From: Frigoribacterium faeni
GTDB lineage: Bacteria > Actinomycetota > Actinomycetes > Actinomycetales > Microbacteriaceae
DNA length: 64,000 nucleotides
Direction: 5' to 3'
NCBI RefSeq assembly: GCF_007988805.1
Contig: NZ_BJUV01000013.1
Location: 1-64,000 of the forward strand
Shown here: positions 1-8,426 of the stretch, piece by piece
Layout: each line of letters starts with the position of its first letter
How positions within the stretch are numbered: position 1 is the first letter of the stretch
Program-made: the position numbers and the translations under genes
Notes under the pieces: model-generated
The model's database searches: none
Told to the model about the DNA's origin: nothing
The model's input: the letters and a program-made list of their open reading frames with translations, nothing else

Positions 1-492
1 CCCCCCCCCGCCGATCTCGCCGCCCTCGCCCGCGAGCTCGCGGGCGGGACGTCGTCGCCCTGCGCCGCCGCGCTCGCGATCTGCGAGCGGCTCGGCGACG
101 CCGTCTCGTACCTGCCGGGGGTCACGAACGTCAAGACGACCGCCTCGGAGGCCTGGGAGGCGCGTGCCGGGGTCTGCCAGGACATCGCCCACATCACCGT
201 GGGGGCCCTGCGGGCCGTCGGCATCCCCGCGCGGTACGTCAGCGGCTACCTGCACCCGAGGCCGCACGCCGAGCTGCGCGAGACCGTCACGGGCGAGTCG
301 CACGCCTGGGTCGAGTACTTCTGCGGATCGTGGCACGGCTACGACCCGACCAATCTGATCGAGATCGGCGAACGTCACGTCGTGGTGGGGCAGGGGCGGG
401 ACTACCGCGACGTCCCGCCGCTGCGCGGCGTCTACGCAGGGTCGTCGAACTCGGAGCTGTTCGTCACGGTGGAGATCACGCGCGAGGCGTGA
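1..492 (+). CDS. Transglutaminase-like family protein, C-terminal part (5' end outside window)
   Basis: The frame is open from base 1, so the N-terminus is missing. The visible part has the papain-like triad of transglutaminase-core proteins: Cys in GVCQDIAH (codon 175-177), His in SHAWVEY (301-303) and Asp in YDPTN (343-345). The spacing fits the bacterial family with an N-terminal beta domain, which would lie upstream. Members are often cytosolic peptidases or amidases beside alpha-E/circularly permuted ATP-grasp genes; that context cannot be checked. The stop lies 17 bp inside the convergent gene that follows. The family call is firm; the substrate is unknown. Confidence 0.9.
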   Translation, partial: PPPADLAALARELAGGTSSPCAAALAICERLGDAVSYLPGVTNVKTTASEAWEARAGVCQDIAHITVGALRAVGIPARYVSGYLHPRPHAELRETVTGESHAWVEYFCGSWHGYDPTNLIEIGERHVVVGQGRDYRDVPPLRGVYAGSSNSELFVTVEITREA

Positions 493-1384
493 CCTCCGTG
501 CCGGGCGCGCCGCCGACGTCGGCTCCGCCGCCGGCGATGTCGCGGTCGAGCAGCTGCAGGCTGGGGTGCTGCGCCACGGCGTCGAGCCCATGGGTGCCGA
601 AGAGGGTCATGACGGCGGCGAGGGGCGCGTCGACGCCGCGCAGACGCAGCGGGGACGTGATGCCGTCGAACTCCATGACCAGGGCCCAGTCGCCGACCTC
701 GGGGTAGACGGCGGTCATCGCCGAGTACGGGAAGCTCAGCCACTGGCCGCCCGCCAGGCAGATCAGCCGCTGGTTCGAGACGACGAGGCGGATGTGCTGG
801 TGCTCGCGCCATTGGTCGCGGGCCTGCGCCTCGGCCGCCCGCCGGGCCGACGCGTTGCTCAGCGTCGAGACGGCGAGCCCGGCGAGCACGAACGCGGGGT
901 GCCCGAAGAAGAACCGGCCGCCCCCGCCGTAGCTGACGGTCTGGCCGTAGAAGCGCTCGTACTCGGCCTCGACGCTGTAGAAGAAGACCTCGCCGGCCTG
1001 CGGCACGACCTCCCACACGGTGATGCTCTGCGGCACCTGGTGGGCGAGGAGCGCCTGACGCAGGCGCCGGGCCTCGGCCCAGGCGGCCTCGCTGGCCGAG
1101 AGGCGGTTCACGCGGGCGAGCTCGGCCCCGCGCTCGGACTTCGTGTAGTGGCCGCCGCGGTGGCGCCAGTCGCGGAAGGTGCGCATGCCGCCGCGGACGC
1201 TCATGACGATCGTCACGACGACGGCCACCGGCGTGGCCAGCACGAGCCCGAGCGAGAGGAACGACAGCCCGAGGCTCGTGTCGAAGCCCGGGCTCGAGGT
1301 GACGACCGAGGCGAGGGCGGGCAGTGCCACGACCACCACGACGCCGGCGACGAGCGGGATGACCCAGCGGAGATGACGCCTCAT
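476..1384 (-). CDS. Membrane protein of unknown function with a possible PH-like C-terminal domain
   Basis: 302 residues. Two hydrophobic segments lie at about residues 7-28 and 36-62, followed by a basic stretch and a soluble domain. A later stretch (VVSNQRLICLAGG, then alternating hydrophobic strands to about 265) resembles bacterial PH-like domains but was not verified. ATG start chosen because a TAGACT -10 element (1391-1396, reverse strand) ends six bases upstream, suggesting a leaderless transcript. The 3' end overlaps the convergent transglutaminase gene by 17 bp. Function unknown. Confidence 0.7.
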   Translation of the reverse strand: MRRHLRWVIPLVAGVVVVVALPALASVVTSSPGFDTSLGLSFLSLGLVLATPVAVVVTIVMSVRGGMRTFRDWRHRGGHYTKSERGAELARVNRLSASEAAWAEARRLRQALLAHQVPQSITVWEVVPQAGEVFFYSVEAEYERFYGQTVSYGGGGRFFFGHPAFVLAGLAVSTLSNASARRAAEAQARDQWREHQHIRLVVSNQRLICLAGGQWLSFPYSAMTAVYPEVGDWALVMEFDGITSPLRLRGVDAPLAAVMTLFGTHGLDAVAQHPSLQLLDRDIAGGGADVGGAPGTEVTPRA

Positions 1385-1390
1385 CCCGCG

Positions 1391-1396
1391 AGTCTA
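1391..1396 (-). promoter_or_regulatory. -10 element TAGACT for the membrane protein gene
   Basis: TAGACT reads toward the gene starting at 1384 with exactly six bases before ATG. The same geometry recurs at many starts in this window, so the transcript is probably leaderless. Confidence 0.5.
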
Positions 1397-1454
1397 GGGC
1401 GGCCCGTCCCGCCGCCCCCGCGACGCGACGCCCCACGCGCCTCGCCGCGCGCTG

Positions 1455-1514
1455 ATCGAGTGGTCGGAAGATGCTCTTCGTGGCGTGCGGAAGAGCATCT
1501 TCCGACCACTCGAT
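1455..1514. terminator. 24-bp perfect inverted repeat, copy 1 of a repeated palindromic element
   Basis: Arms 1455-1478 and 1491-1514 are perfect reverse complements of 24 bp with a 12-base loop. It lies about 80 bp past the stop of the reverse-strand GH114 gene and before the promoter of the next gene, fitting a terminator. A related copy with the same core (GAGTGGTCGGAAGATG) sits at 4471-4526. Three direct copies of a 17-bp unit containing GCGCGAGAGGCGCCA follow at about 1523-1565. Confidence 0.65.
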
Positions 1515-1591
1515 GCGCCAACGCGCGAGAGGCGCCAGCGCGCGAGAGGCGCCAGCGCGCGAGAGGCGCGGGCGACGCGAGGAGGTGCGGG

Positions 1592-2488
1592 TCAGCAGGC
1601 GGTGTACGCGTACGCGGGGTCGTCGGCGGGGACCAGGTCGCGGTCGCGCACGATCGTCGAGGGCGCCGGGTCGAGCGCGTCGACCCGGGCGCAGACCTCG
1701 GCCGCGGTGCCGCGCAGGTCGTCGGTGTACTCGACGTCGAACACGAGCCCGCCGTACACGTCGGTGTAGGCCGGGCACTCGTCGAAGCGGTCGCACTCCT
1801 CGGTGATCGCGAAGTCGTAGCCGATCTCGTCGCGGCCCCGCGTGCCCAGATCGGCGGTGTTCTTCTGCGCCGTGGCGAGCCCGGCCTGGTGAGCGGTCTC
1901 GACGAGCAGCGTCGCGTAGGAGACGGCGTCGTCCTCGTCGAAGGCGCCGTCCGAGCGCGTCCACGAGTCGAGGTTGTCGAACTCGACCGCCTGGTAGCCG
2001 GCGTCGGCGCAGCCGTCGATCGTGTCGGCCTGCTTCGCGGCGACGGCCTCCCGGTTCACCTCGGTGGAGATGTCGAAGAGGTGCTCGTCCGGCCAGCCCG
2101 GGTCGACCAGCGGTTCGCCGCCCGGCAGGCGGACGAGCAGGTCCGCGGGCCAGTCGACGCCGGGCTGCGTCTGGAATCCGTTCACGTAGCAGATGCCGTA
2201 CGCCCCCTCGGCGGGCTCGTCGGTGCTGTCGCGGGCGACGACGGAGGCTCCGTCGGGGACCGGCGACGCGCCTCCCAGCTGGTAGTCGAACCGAGCGCCG
2301 GCGGTCGGCAGGGTGACGTCGGCCGAGGAGGCGCGGCTCGCCTCCGCATCCGGCGCACCGGAGCAGGCGGTCGCCCCGAGCGCCACGGCGAGCACGGCGG
2401 CCGCGAAGAGCGCCGCCCGTCCACGGCGAGGGGGTCGCCCGATCGAGCGGGGGGCGGGTCGGCGGGGTCCGTCTGCTGTCGACTGCAC
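1592..2488 (-). CDS. GH114-type glycoside hydrolase lipoprotein (endo-alpha-1,4-polygalactosaminidase family)
   Basis: 298 residues. A basic N-terminus and hydrophobic run end in a lipobox-like ATAC (Cys near residue 42), then an Ala/Ser linker. The catalytic region shows the GH114 pattern: RFDYQLGG at the start, CYVNGFQTQPGVDWP, YQAVEFDNLDSW with likely acidic catalytic residues, and YDFAITEEC. Known members cleave alpha-1,4-galactosamine polymers, so a role on extracellular or biofilm polysaccharide is likely. GTG start supported by TAGGCT (2495-2500) exactly six bases upstream. Monocistronic, followed by a strong hairpin. Confidence 0.85.
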   Translation of the reverse strand: MQSTADGPRRPAPRSIGRPPRRGRAALFAAAVLAVALGATACSGAPDAEASRASSADVTLPTAGARFDYQLGGASPVPDGASVVARDSTDEPAEGAYGICYVNGFQTQPGVDWPADLLVRLPGGEPLVDPGWPDEHLFDISTEVNREAVAAKQADTIDGCADAGYQAVEFDNLDSWTRSDGAFDEDDAVSYATLLVETAHQAGLATAQKNTADLGTRGRDEIGYDFAITEECDRFDECPAYTDVYGGLVFDVEYTDDLRGTAAEVCARVDALDPAPSTIVRDRDLVPADDPAYAYTAC

Positions 2489-2555
2489 GCGCCGAGCCTA
2501 GGCGACGCCGCGCCGATCAGCGGTCCGCCGTCGACCCGCCGAGCGGCGGCCGGTC

Positions 2556-3434
2556 TCAGACCGCGCGCGACGAGGCCGGCGGCTCGGCGGAGGCGGTCGA
2601 CTCGTCGGGGGCCGCCGGGGCGGCCGAGGGGGCCGGTGCGTTCCGGTCGGCCAGGAACTGCGCGCGGGCGGCTCGGAGGGCGACCTCGCGTTCGAGGTCC
2701 TGCTGGTGCGCGGCCTCGCGGGCGGCGGCCAGGGCGCGGGCGTTCTCGTGAGCGCGCGCGGCGGCCACCGAGGAGGCGCGGCGCACCCCGTCACCCGTGG
2801 CCCGGGCCCCGGCGGCGGTCGCGGCCCCGGCCGCTCGACTGCCCCGACGCACGTGCGCCCAGCTCGACCGGGCGAGGGGTGCGGCGCCGGCCGCGATCGT
2901 CGCACCGCGGGCCCGCAGGCGGTCGGCCACGGGCGTGGCGGGCGTGGCGGGCGTGCCGGCGGCCTCGTCCGCGGACGCGGGCGGCTCCGCGGCGGTGGGC
3001 GCAGGAGAGACGGTAGCGGTCGCGGTGGGCGCGGGCGAGGTCGCGACGGGCGCGGGAGCCGTCGCGACGGGCGAGGCGACCGGGCCTGCGGGAGCCGGGT
3101 GCGCCTCCGGGGGAGCGGTCGTGGTGACGGGCCGTTCGGAGGCCGCGCGCGCCTCCTCGGCTGCGGCGTCGGCGAGGGTCGGGGCCGGACCGGGCGGCAG
3201 GGCCCCGAGCACCCGGTCGGCCAGGCCGACCAGAGCCAGGCTGAGGCCGGCGACGAGCAGCCCGATGCCGAGGAGGGCGAAGGCGACGGCCTCGAAGTCG
3301 AGATCGGCGAGAGGCACGTACTCGTCGGAGAAGAGGCCGATCTGCGCGAGACGGATGGTGCTGGCGACCGTGATGGCCACACCGGCGGCGCTCATCGTGA
3401 GCCCCGCGGTGACGGCCGCGCTTGCTCTGCTCAT
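2556..3434 (-). CDS. Membrane protein with Ala/Pro-rich tail, unknown function
   Basis: 292 residues. Hydrophobic segments at about residues 5-30 and 47-78 suggest two membrane passes, followed by a long Ala/Pro/Thr-rich low-complexity region (about 85-290) with an Ala-, Arg- and Glu-rich helical stretch near residues 235-262. No catalytic motif is visible. The low-complexity tail looks surface-exposed or disordered. Copies of the GAGGAGGCGCGG motif (2770-2781) and a one-mismatch copy (3147-3158) fall in the coding region. The frame is supported by codon bias and hydrophobic segments; the function is not. Confidence 0.6.
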   Translation of the reverse strand: MSRASAAVTAGLTMSAAGVAITVASTIRLAQIGLFSDEYVPLADLDFEAVAFALLGIGLLVAGLSLALVGLADRVLGALPPGPAPTLADAAAEEARAASERPVTTTAPPEAHPAPAGPVASPVATAPAPVATSPAPTATATVSPAPTAAEPPASADEAAGTPATPATPVADRLRARGATIAAGAAPLARSSWAHVRRGSRAAGAATAAGARATGDGVRRASSVAAARAHENARALAAAREAAHQQDLEREVALRAARAQFLADRNAPAPSAAPAAPDESTASAEPPASSRAV

Positions 3435-3666
3435 CGGACACCTCCTCGCGCGACGGCCGCGCTCGCGTCGGGAGCGGACGACCGTCCTGCAGAGAATGTA
3501 GCCCCTGCGGCGGTCCGCGGTGAGACGAGTCGTGCGGAGAGGCCCTCCCGACGGGTCGAACGGAGCGGTCTGCCGCCCGCCGCGAGACGTGCACGGTCCG
3601 CACGTTCCGGGCGGATGCTCGGGGTTCGTGAGGGCTTCTCCGATGTGGAGCCGGGACGATCACCGC

Positions 3667-4434
3667 ATGGCTGATTTCCAACGACTCCTCGGTGCCGCCA
3701 CGCGTGCGCTCGGCTCCTCGAACTCCGGGCGGGGCGGCTCGTCCGGTTCGGGTTCGACCGACTGGCGCGACATGGTGCGCAAGGTCTCCGACAAGGTGAC
3801 CGGCGACGACCGTCGAGACGGCTCGGGTGCCGCCGACCCGCGTCGGCAGGGACAGCAGCGCCCCGGCGCCGTGCCGACCGGTTCGGCCGCCGACCGCCAG
3901 GCCCTGGCCAAGTACGACTACCTCCTGCAGACCGCGCCCCCGCAGCAGCTCGAGCAGGTGCACCGCGAGGCCTTCGAGCGACTGACGCCGGAGCAGCGCG
4001 AGCAGGTGCTCGCCCGCCTCACGGCCGAGGCGCCCGCGGGCGATCGGCCCGCCTCGAGCAGCCCGGCCGACCTCGCCCGCTCGGCGACCCGCGGCGAGGT
4101 CGCCCGCCCCGGCCTCATGAAGCGCGTCCTGGGCAGCACCGGTGGGAAGGTCGCGGCCGGTGCCGCGGCCGGCGCCGGCGTCGCCGCCCTGGGCGGTCTG
4201 GCCGTCGCCGTCGCGGGCGGTGCGGCCCTCAGCGCCGTGGCGGCCCCGCTGCTGTCGGACGCCCTGGCGTCGGGCGTCGACTTCGAGCAGTTCGCGGGCG
4301 GATTCGAGGGCCTCGAGGGCGTCGGCGACCTGGCTGCGGGCGGCGAGGACCTCGTCGGCGGTCTCGGCGAGCAGGTCGGCGAGTTCGGCTCGAACTTCCA
4401 GATCCCCGGTCTCGGCGACCTCTTCGACCGCTGA
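3667..4434 (+). CDS. Unknown protein with conserved helical motif and Ala/Gly-rich membrane-like segment
   Basis: 255 residues from ATG 3667. Gly/Ser-rich disordered N-terminus, then a conserved-looking helical block (YDYLLQTAPPQQLEQVHREA, residues about 78-112), a linker, and an Ala/Gly-rich hydrophobic segment at about 160-195. Similar proteins in Microbacteriaceae are sometimes labelled cation-transporting ATPase, but no Walker, DKTG or transporter motif is visible, so that name is not supported. It faces the convergent phosphatase gene across a palindromic element. Confidence 0.65.
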   Translation: MADFQRLLGAATRALGSSNSGRGGSSGSGSTDWRDMVRKVSDKVTGDDRRDGSGAADPRRQGQQRPGAVPTGSAADRQALAKYDYLLQTAPPQQLEQVHREAFERLTPEQREQVLARLTAEAPAGDRPASSSPADLARSATRGEVARPGLMKRVLGSTGGKVAAGAAAGAGVAALGGLAVAVAGGAALSAVAAPLLSDALASGVDFEQFAGGFEGLEGVGDLAAGGEDLVGGLGEQVGEFGSNFQIPGLGDLFDR

Positions 4435-4470
4435 CCCCCTCCGGGCGCTCGCGCCTCGCCGGGCGCTCGT

Positions 4471-4526
4471 CGAGTGGTCGGAAGATGCTCTTCGTGGGCT
4501 CGCGAAAGACATCTTCCGACCACTCG
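4471..4526. terminator. 17-bp inverted repeat, copy 2 of the repeated palindromic element
   Basis: Arms 4471-4487 and 4510-4526 are perfect reverse complements. The left arm and adjoining bases match copy 1 at 1455-1478. It sits between convergent genes (ends at 4434 and 4568), where a bidirectional terminator is expected. The inner part of the stem has decayed relative to copy 1. Confidence 0.6.
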
Positions 4527-4567
4527 TTCGCGCGGCCGCACCGGTGGCGAGCAGCCGAGTCGGACGC

Positions 4568-5878
4568 TCAGCCCACGGGCTGGACCGGCACGGGCGCGGG
4601 GGTGAAGGTGGCGGCGACGACCGTCACGTCGTCGGGTCGCTCCTCCTCGCTCGCCAGGTCGGCGACGGCCGTGACGATGGCGGCCGCGTCCGGTGTCCGG
4701 ACGAGCAGCGCCTCGAAGAGGTTCAGCGCCTCGAGCTCGTCGTCGTAGAGGTCGAGCACGCCGTCGCTGACGACGACGAGGGTGTCGCCGGCGGCCGCCG
4801 TCGTGCGGAACGTCGTCCAGTCCGTCCCGATGCCGATCGGCAGGTTCGGCGACCGGAGCCGCTCGACGGTGCCGTTGGCGCGCCGCAGCAGCGCGAGGCC
4901 GTGGCCGGCGTCGACCCAGTGGATCACGCCGTCGTGGTCGATGCGGGCGTGGAAGCAGGTCGTGAACTGCGTCTCGGACGAGGAGTCGCTGGTCGCGATC
5001 CCGACGGCGGATCGCCTCAGCGCCGTGGCGGGGTCGGGCTCGTCGACGGCGCTCCGGATCACGGATCGGACCGCCGCTGCGATCATGCCCGCGCCGACGC
5101 CCTTGCCCATGACGTCGCCCAGGGTCAGCGCCATGCCGCCGCCCGCCGGGTACCAGTCGAAGAAGTCGCCGCCGACGGTCCGGGCCGGGACGCACGCCCC
5201 GAACACCCGGAACGACGTCGGCAGGGTCGAGGCGTCGGGCGGCAGCAGCGACTGCTGGACGAGGGCCGCGCGGTCGAGCTCGCCCTGCGCGGCACGACGC
5301 CGGGCGCGGGAGCGGTCGAGTCGCAGGTCGGCCTGGCGCGACAGCTCGTTGACCGCGACGGCGAGCGTCGCGTAGACCATGAGGACGAACGCGAGACGCA
5401 CCAGTTCGCTCGGGCCCGGTCCCGTCGGATCGAAGAGGTACGGCATCAGCAGCGTGACGCAGGTTCCCAGCAGCGGGAAGACGATGTTGCGCCGCCCCGG
5501 CCATGCGGCGATCCAGACCACGGTGAGGATCACGATCGGGAGGAACACGGAGCGGCTGTCGCCGGTCCCGTACCTCAGCAGGCCGACGGCGACGAAGTCG
5601 GCCGCGGGGATCGCGAGCTCCCATCGCAGCAGTGCGGGTCGGCGGGCCATCAGCGACGCGAGGACCAGGGCGGCGAGGGCGACGGCCACGCCCGACCACA
5701 TGGCGACGGCGTCGCTCACGATCAACCAGGGCGTGAAGGCGCTGAGCAGGGCGGCCAGGGTGATGAGCAGGGCGACGAACGTCTGCTTGAGTCGAGGCCC
5801 GCTGTCGGTCTCGAGGGCCTCGAGGGCCCGACTCACCGCGCCTGATCGACGCGTGGCCGGTTGCTGCTGATCCGTCAT
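4568..5878 (-). CDS. Membrane-anchored PP2C/SpoIIE-type serine phosphatase
   Basis: 436 residues. The N-terminal half (about 30-170) has several hydrophobic segments, probably five or six membrane helices. A short helical linker with basic residues (about 185-205) leads to a SpoIIE domain: FGACVPARTVGGDFFDWY with a metal-binding Asp, LTLGDVMGKGVGAGM, and late DGVLDLYDDE. Such enzymes dephosphorylate anti-sigma-factor antagonists in partner-switching pathways (stress sigma factors), but no anti-sigma or antagonist gene lies nearby. No sensor domain other than the membrane part is seen. Confidence 0.9.
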   Translation of the reverse strand: MTDQQQPATRRSGAVSRALEALETDSGPRLKQTFVALLITLAALLSAFTPWLIVSDAVAMWSGVAVALAALVLASLMARRPALLRWELAIPAADFVAVGLLRYGTGDSRSVFLPIVILTVVWIAAWPGRRNIVFPLLGTCVTLLMPYLFDPTGPGPSELVRLAFVLMVYATLAVAVNELSRQADLRLDRSRARRRAAQGELDRAALVQQSLLPPDASTLPTSFRVFGACVPARTVGGDFFDWYPAGGGMALTLGDVMGKGVGAGMIAAAVRSVIRSAVDEPDPATALRRSAVGIATSDSSSETQFTTCFHARIDHDGVIHWVDAGHGLALLRRANGTVERLRSPNLPIGIGTDWTTFRTTAAAGDTLVVVSDGVLDLYDDELEALNLFEALLVRTPDAAAIVTAVADLASEEERPDDVTVVAATFTPAPVPVQPVG

Positions 5879-6054
5879 CTGTACCCCTGTGCAAGTCGTG
5901 GTGAGGACTCGTTTCAGCCTGTTCGGACCCCTCGGCGCGATCGCCTGCCCGTCAGCGGAGATTCGTGTGGGTGACTCACCATCGTTGCGGGCGCCTCATC
6001 AGGATATCCGACACGCGTCGGCCGATCGTCGGCACTCCGGCGGCGAGGCCCGCG
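5879..6054 (-). promoter_or_regulatory. Intergenic region upstream of the phosphatase gene
   Basis: 176 bp. An 11-bp palindrome GGTGACTCACC lies at 5970-5980 and could be a regulator site. No clear -10/-35 pair or small gene was identified. Confidence 0.25.
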
Positions 6055-6900
6055 CTACGCTCGCCCCACGACCTCGAGGACGAGCCCGGCGACGACTTCG
6101 GGTCGCTCGAGACCGGGCAGGTGGGCCACCCCCGGCAGCACGCGTCCGGGACCCTGGCCGAGACGCCGGGCGGTCTCCTCGTAGAACGGCAGGTCGGCGG
6201 GGATGTCGAGCTCCCCCCAGCTCGCCAGGACGGGCACGCCGATCCCGTCGAGGGTCCGCCAGGTGTCGAGCCCCGCGTCGCCCGGGTCGCCGACGGCACC
6301 CGAGTCGAGGATCACCCGGTTCATGTCGGCGAACAGGGCGCGCGCGGGGTCGCCGACCCGCGCCTCCTCGGCGGTCGGCCCGTCGAGCCAGAGACGGGTC
6401 AGGGCATCGATCTGCGCGGCGACGTCGCCCCGGCTCTCGGCGTCCTCCAGCTCGGCCATGAGCGGAGCGGTCGCGGGGTCGGCCTGCCAGTCGAACGGGG
6501 TGTCGTCGTCGGTCATGCCGCTGACGGCGGCGCCGATCAGGAGCAGCCCCGAGACGCGTCCTGGTGCGGTCGCGGCGAGGTCGAGCGCGAGCGCCCCGCC
6601 CATCGAGTTGCCGACGACGACGGCCCCTTCGACCTCGAGCGCGTCGAGCAGCTCGACCAGGTCGCCCAGGTGCGTGAACGTCGACTCGGCCGGGGCGGCG
6701 GGCGTCTCGCCGAAGCCCCGCCGGTCGTACGCGACGAGGTCGAGGTCCGCCGCGGCCAGCGCGTCGGCCACCCCGGCCCAGCTGCGCCGATCCGCGACGC
6801 CGGCGTGCAGCAGGATCACGGTCGGCCCGCCGCCGGAGCGGCGCTCGGCGACCAGGGTCGATCCGTCGGACAGGGTGATCTCGCGCCGCTGCGTGCTCAT
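6055..6900 (-). CDS. Alpha/beta hydrolase
   Basis: 281 residues. Oxyanion-loop motif ILLHAG near residue 33, nucleophile elbow GNSMGG with Ser near residue 99, and a late acidic/His region (PVLASWGELD and GVAHLP). The fold resembles haloperoxidase/esterase-type hydrolases; the substrate cannot be assigned. ATG start fits TAGCGT (6907-6912, reverse) six bases upstream. It ends 176 bp before the phosphatase gene and starts 10 bp from the end of the monooxygenase gene. An exact 15-bp dispersed motif copy lies in the coding sequence at 6355-6369. Confidence 0.85.
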   Translation of the reverse strand: MSTQRREITLSDGSTLVAERRSGGGPTVILLHAGVADRRSWAGVADALAAADLDLVAYDRRGFGETPAAPAESTFTHLGDLVELLDALEVEGAVVVGNSMGGALALDLAATAPGRVSGLLLIGAAVSGMTDDDTPFDWQADPATAPLMAELEDAESRGDVAAQIDALTRLWLDGPTAEEARVGDPARALFADMNRVILDSGAVGDPGDAGLDTWRTLDGIGVPVLASWGELDIPADLPFYEETARRLGQGPGRVLPGVAHLPGLERPEVVAGLVLEVVGRA

Positions 6901-6906
6901 GGCGGA

Positions 6907-6912
6907 ACGCTA
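6907..6912 (-). promoter_or_regulatory. -10 element TAGCGT for the alpha/beta hydrolase
   Basis: TAGCGT on the reverse strand with exactly six bases before ATG 6900; inferred leaderless promoter. Confidence 0.4.
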
Positions 6913-8277
6913 CGCCCCGGCCGTCCGGACCGCGACCGGCTCGACCGCCACCGGCTCGACCGCGACCGGTTCGACCGCGACCGGCTCGACCTCCGCCGGT
7001 GCGGTCAGCGGGCCCGTCCGCAGCGGCGTCCCGTTCAGCCGGTAGTCGCCGATCGCGCGCTCGCGCAGGATGGCCGGGTTGTGCGACGACAGCGTGCGCG
7101 CGTTGCGCCAGTGCCGGTCGAGCGAGCGGTCGGCGTCCACGGCCGACGCGCCGCCGACCTCGAACAGGGACGACGCCGCCTCGAGGACGAGGGGCACGAC
7201 CGTCTGCTGGGCCTCGAAGACGGTGACCAGCGCCTCCTGATACGGGTCGTCGTGCCCGCCCGAGTCGCGCCCGTCCGCCCGGCGTCCGTCCGCAGGGCGT
7301 CCACCCGAGTCGCGTCCGTCCGCCCGGCGACCGTCCGATCCGCGACGGGCCGCCTGGTCCGCCGCGTCGAGCCCGCGCACCGCCGAGAGCGTCACCGCCT
7401 CGACCGTCGACGCGATGCTCGACAGCCGCCCGACGACGCGCTGGACGAGCTGGTCGTCGCGCGGAGACGAGGCGCCCGGCACCCCGAACGTCCGGGTGCG
7501 GGGTCGCACGAACCCGACCGCGTCGCGGACCACCGCCCGGGCGATCCCGCTCAAGGCCGACAGGAGCACGAGCTGGTACAGGCCCTGCGTGTACGAGAGC
7601 GGCCGGCTCTCGGCGTTGTCGCTCCACGGCAGCACCTGCCGCGGGTCGACCTCGACGTCGTCGAACACGGTGGTGCCGCTGCCGGTGAGCCGCTGCCCGA
7701 AGCCGCCCCAGTCGTCGATCCGCGTGACGCCGGGGGCGTCGGCGGGCACCGCCAGCGCGACCGGCTCGTCGCCGCGCCGGGCCCCGACCCAGATCCAGTC
7801 GGCGTAGATCGTGCCCGTGCTGTAGAACTTGCGACCGTTCAGCAGGAGGCGACCGTCGCGCTCGTCGAGCCGGGTCGAGGTCGCGGTCGTGTCGCCTCGC
7901 TCGGCCTGGGCGTTGCCCACGAGGGTGCGACCCGCGCCGAGCCTCCTCAGCCACTCCGTCCGGAGGTCGCTCTCCGGGCGGGCGCGCTGCGTCTCGACGA
8001 ACGCCACGTGCCCGCGCAGCAGCTGCGGCAGGTTCGAGTCGGCTTCGCCGAGGCGGACGAGGAGGCGGAACTGCTGCTCCAGGGACGCCCCCCAGCCTCC
8101 GAAGGCGGTCGGCACCCGCAGCGCCCCGAGGCCCGCGTCGCGGAGCGCCGCCACCTCGGCGACCGGGAGCCGGCGGTCGCGTTCGCGCTCGACCGCCCCC
8201 GCCGCGATGTCGTCGATCACCGGGCCGAAGGCCTCGTCGATGCGGGCGTCCAGGGTGCTGTCGTCGTGTTCGCTCAT
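6910..8277 (-). CDS. Acyl-CoA-dehydrogenase-fold flavin monooxygenase (DszC/SfnC-like)
   Basis: 455 residues. The fold is seen in the N-terminal helical part (VPTAFGGWGASLEQQFRL), the middle FYSTGTIYADWIWV segment and C-terminal WRNARTLSSHNP. These features match FMNH2-dependent monooxygenases of the DszC/SfnC/thermophilic-desulfurisation group rather than true acyl-CoA dehydrogenases. The gene is divergent from a Met-type ABC importer, a pairing typical of organosulfur scavenging; sulfonate or sulfone oxidation is therefore inferred. Two coding repeats are odd: a 15-residue Arg/Asp/Gly-rich duplication near residues 320-345 (45-bp period) and four VEPVA units at the C-terminus (15-bp period, 6929-6988). 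Confidence 0.85.
   Translation of the reverse strand: MSEHDDSTLDARIDEAFGPVIDDIAAGAVERERDRRLPVAEVAALRDAGLGALRVPTAFGGWGASLEQQFRLLVRLGEADSNLPQLLRGHVAFVETQRARPESDLRTEWLRRLGAGRTLVGNAQAERGDTTATSTRLDERDGRLLLNGRKFYSTGTIYADWIWVGARRGDEPVALAVPADAPGVTRIDDWGGFGQRLTGSGTTVFDDVEVDPRQVLPWSDNAESRPLSYTQGLYQLVLLSALSGIARAVVRDAVGFVRPRTRTFGVPGASSPRDDQLVQRVVGRLSSIASTVEAVTLSAVRGLDAADQAARRGSDGRRADGRDSGGRPADGRRADGRDSGGHDDPYQEALVTVFEAQQTVVPLVLEAASSLFEVGGASAVDADRSLDRHWRNARTLSSHNPAILRERAIGDYRLNGTPLRTGPLTAPAEVEPVAVEPVAVEPVAVEPVAVRTAGA
6929..6988 (-). repeat. 15-bp tandem repeat, 4 units, coding VEPVA repeats
   Basis: Four consecutive 15-bp units at 6929, 6944, 6959 and 6974, nearly identical, encode the C-terminal VEPVA repeat of the monooxygenase. 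In-frame copy change would lengthen or shorten the tail by five residues. Confidence 0.85.
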
Positions 8278-8426
8278 GCCGTCCTTTGTGTCACAGCCGT
8301 GTCGCCGTGTGACAGCGCGACGTCACGGAGGGACACCTCGTGCAACACGACGAAAGACGCGGCGACGGGTGCGGGGCGCTCTGGCAGGGTTCACAGCCAT
8401 CACCCGCCTCGACCCCAGGAGTCACC
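8278..8426. promoter_or_regulatory. Divergent promoter region with candidate operator
   Basis: 149 bp between divergent monooxygenase and metQ-like genes. Inverted repeat TGTCACA (8289-8295) / TGTGACA (8308-8314) with a 12-base spacer is a candidate operator for co-regulation. No SAM-riboswitch-like structure was recognised. Confidence 0.4.

Noticed and set aside
566-3016. 816-codon forward frame opposite the first membrane protein and GH114 genes
   Set aside because: Antisense to recognisable proteins; low-complexity Arg/Gly/Pro sequence with no start signal.
3667-4434. Naming the 255-residue protein a cation-transporting ATPase
   Set aside because: No P-type or ABC ATPase motif is visible; the name appears to be a propagated label.
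8278-8426. SAM riboswitch ahead of the Met-type importer
   Set aside because: No conserved riboswitch helices or core bases recognised in the 149 bp; only a short operator-like inverted repeat.
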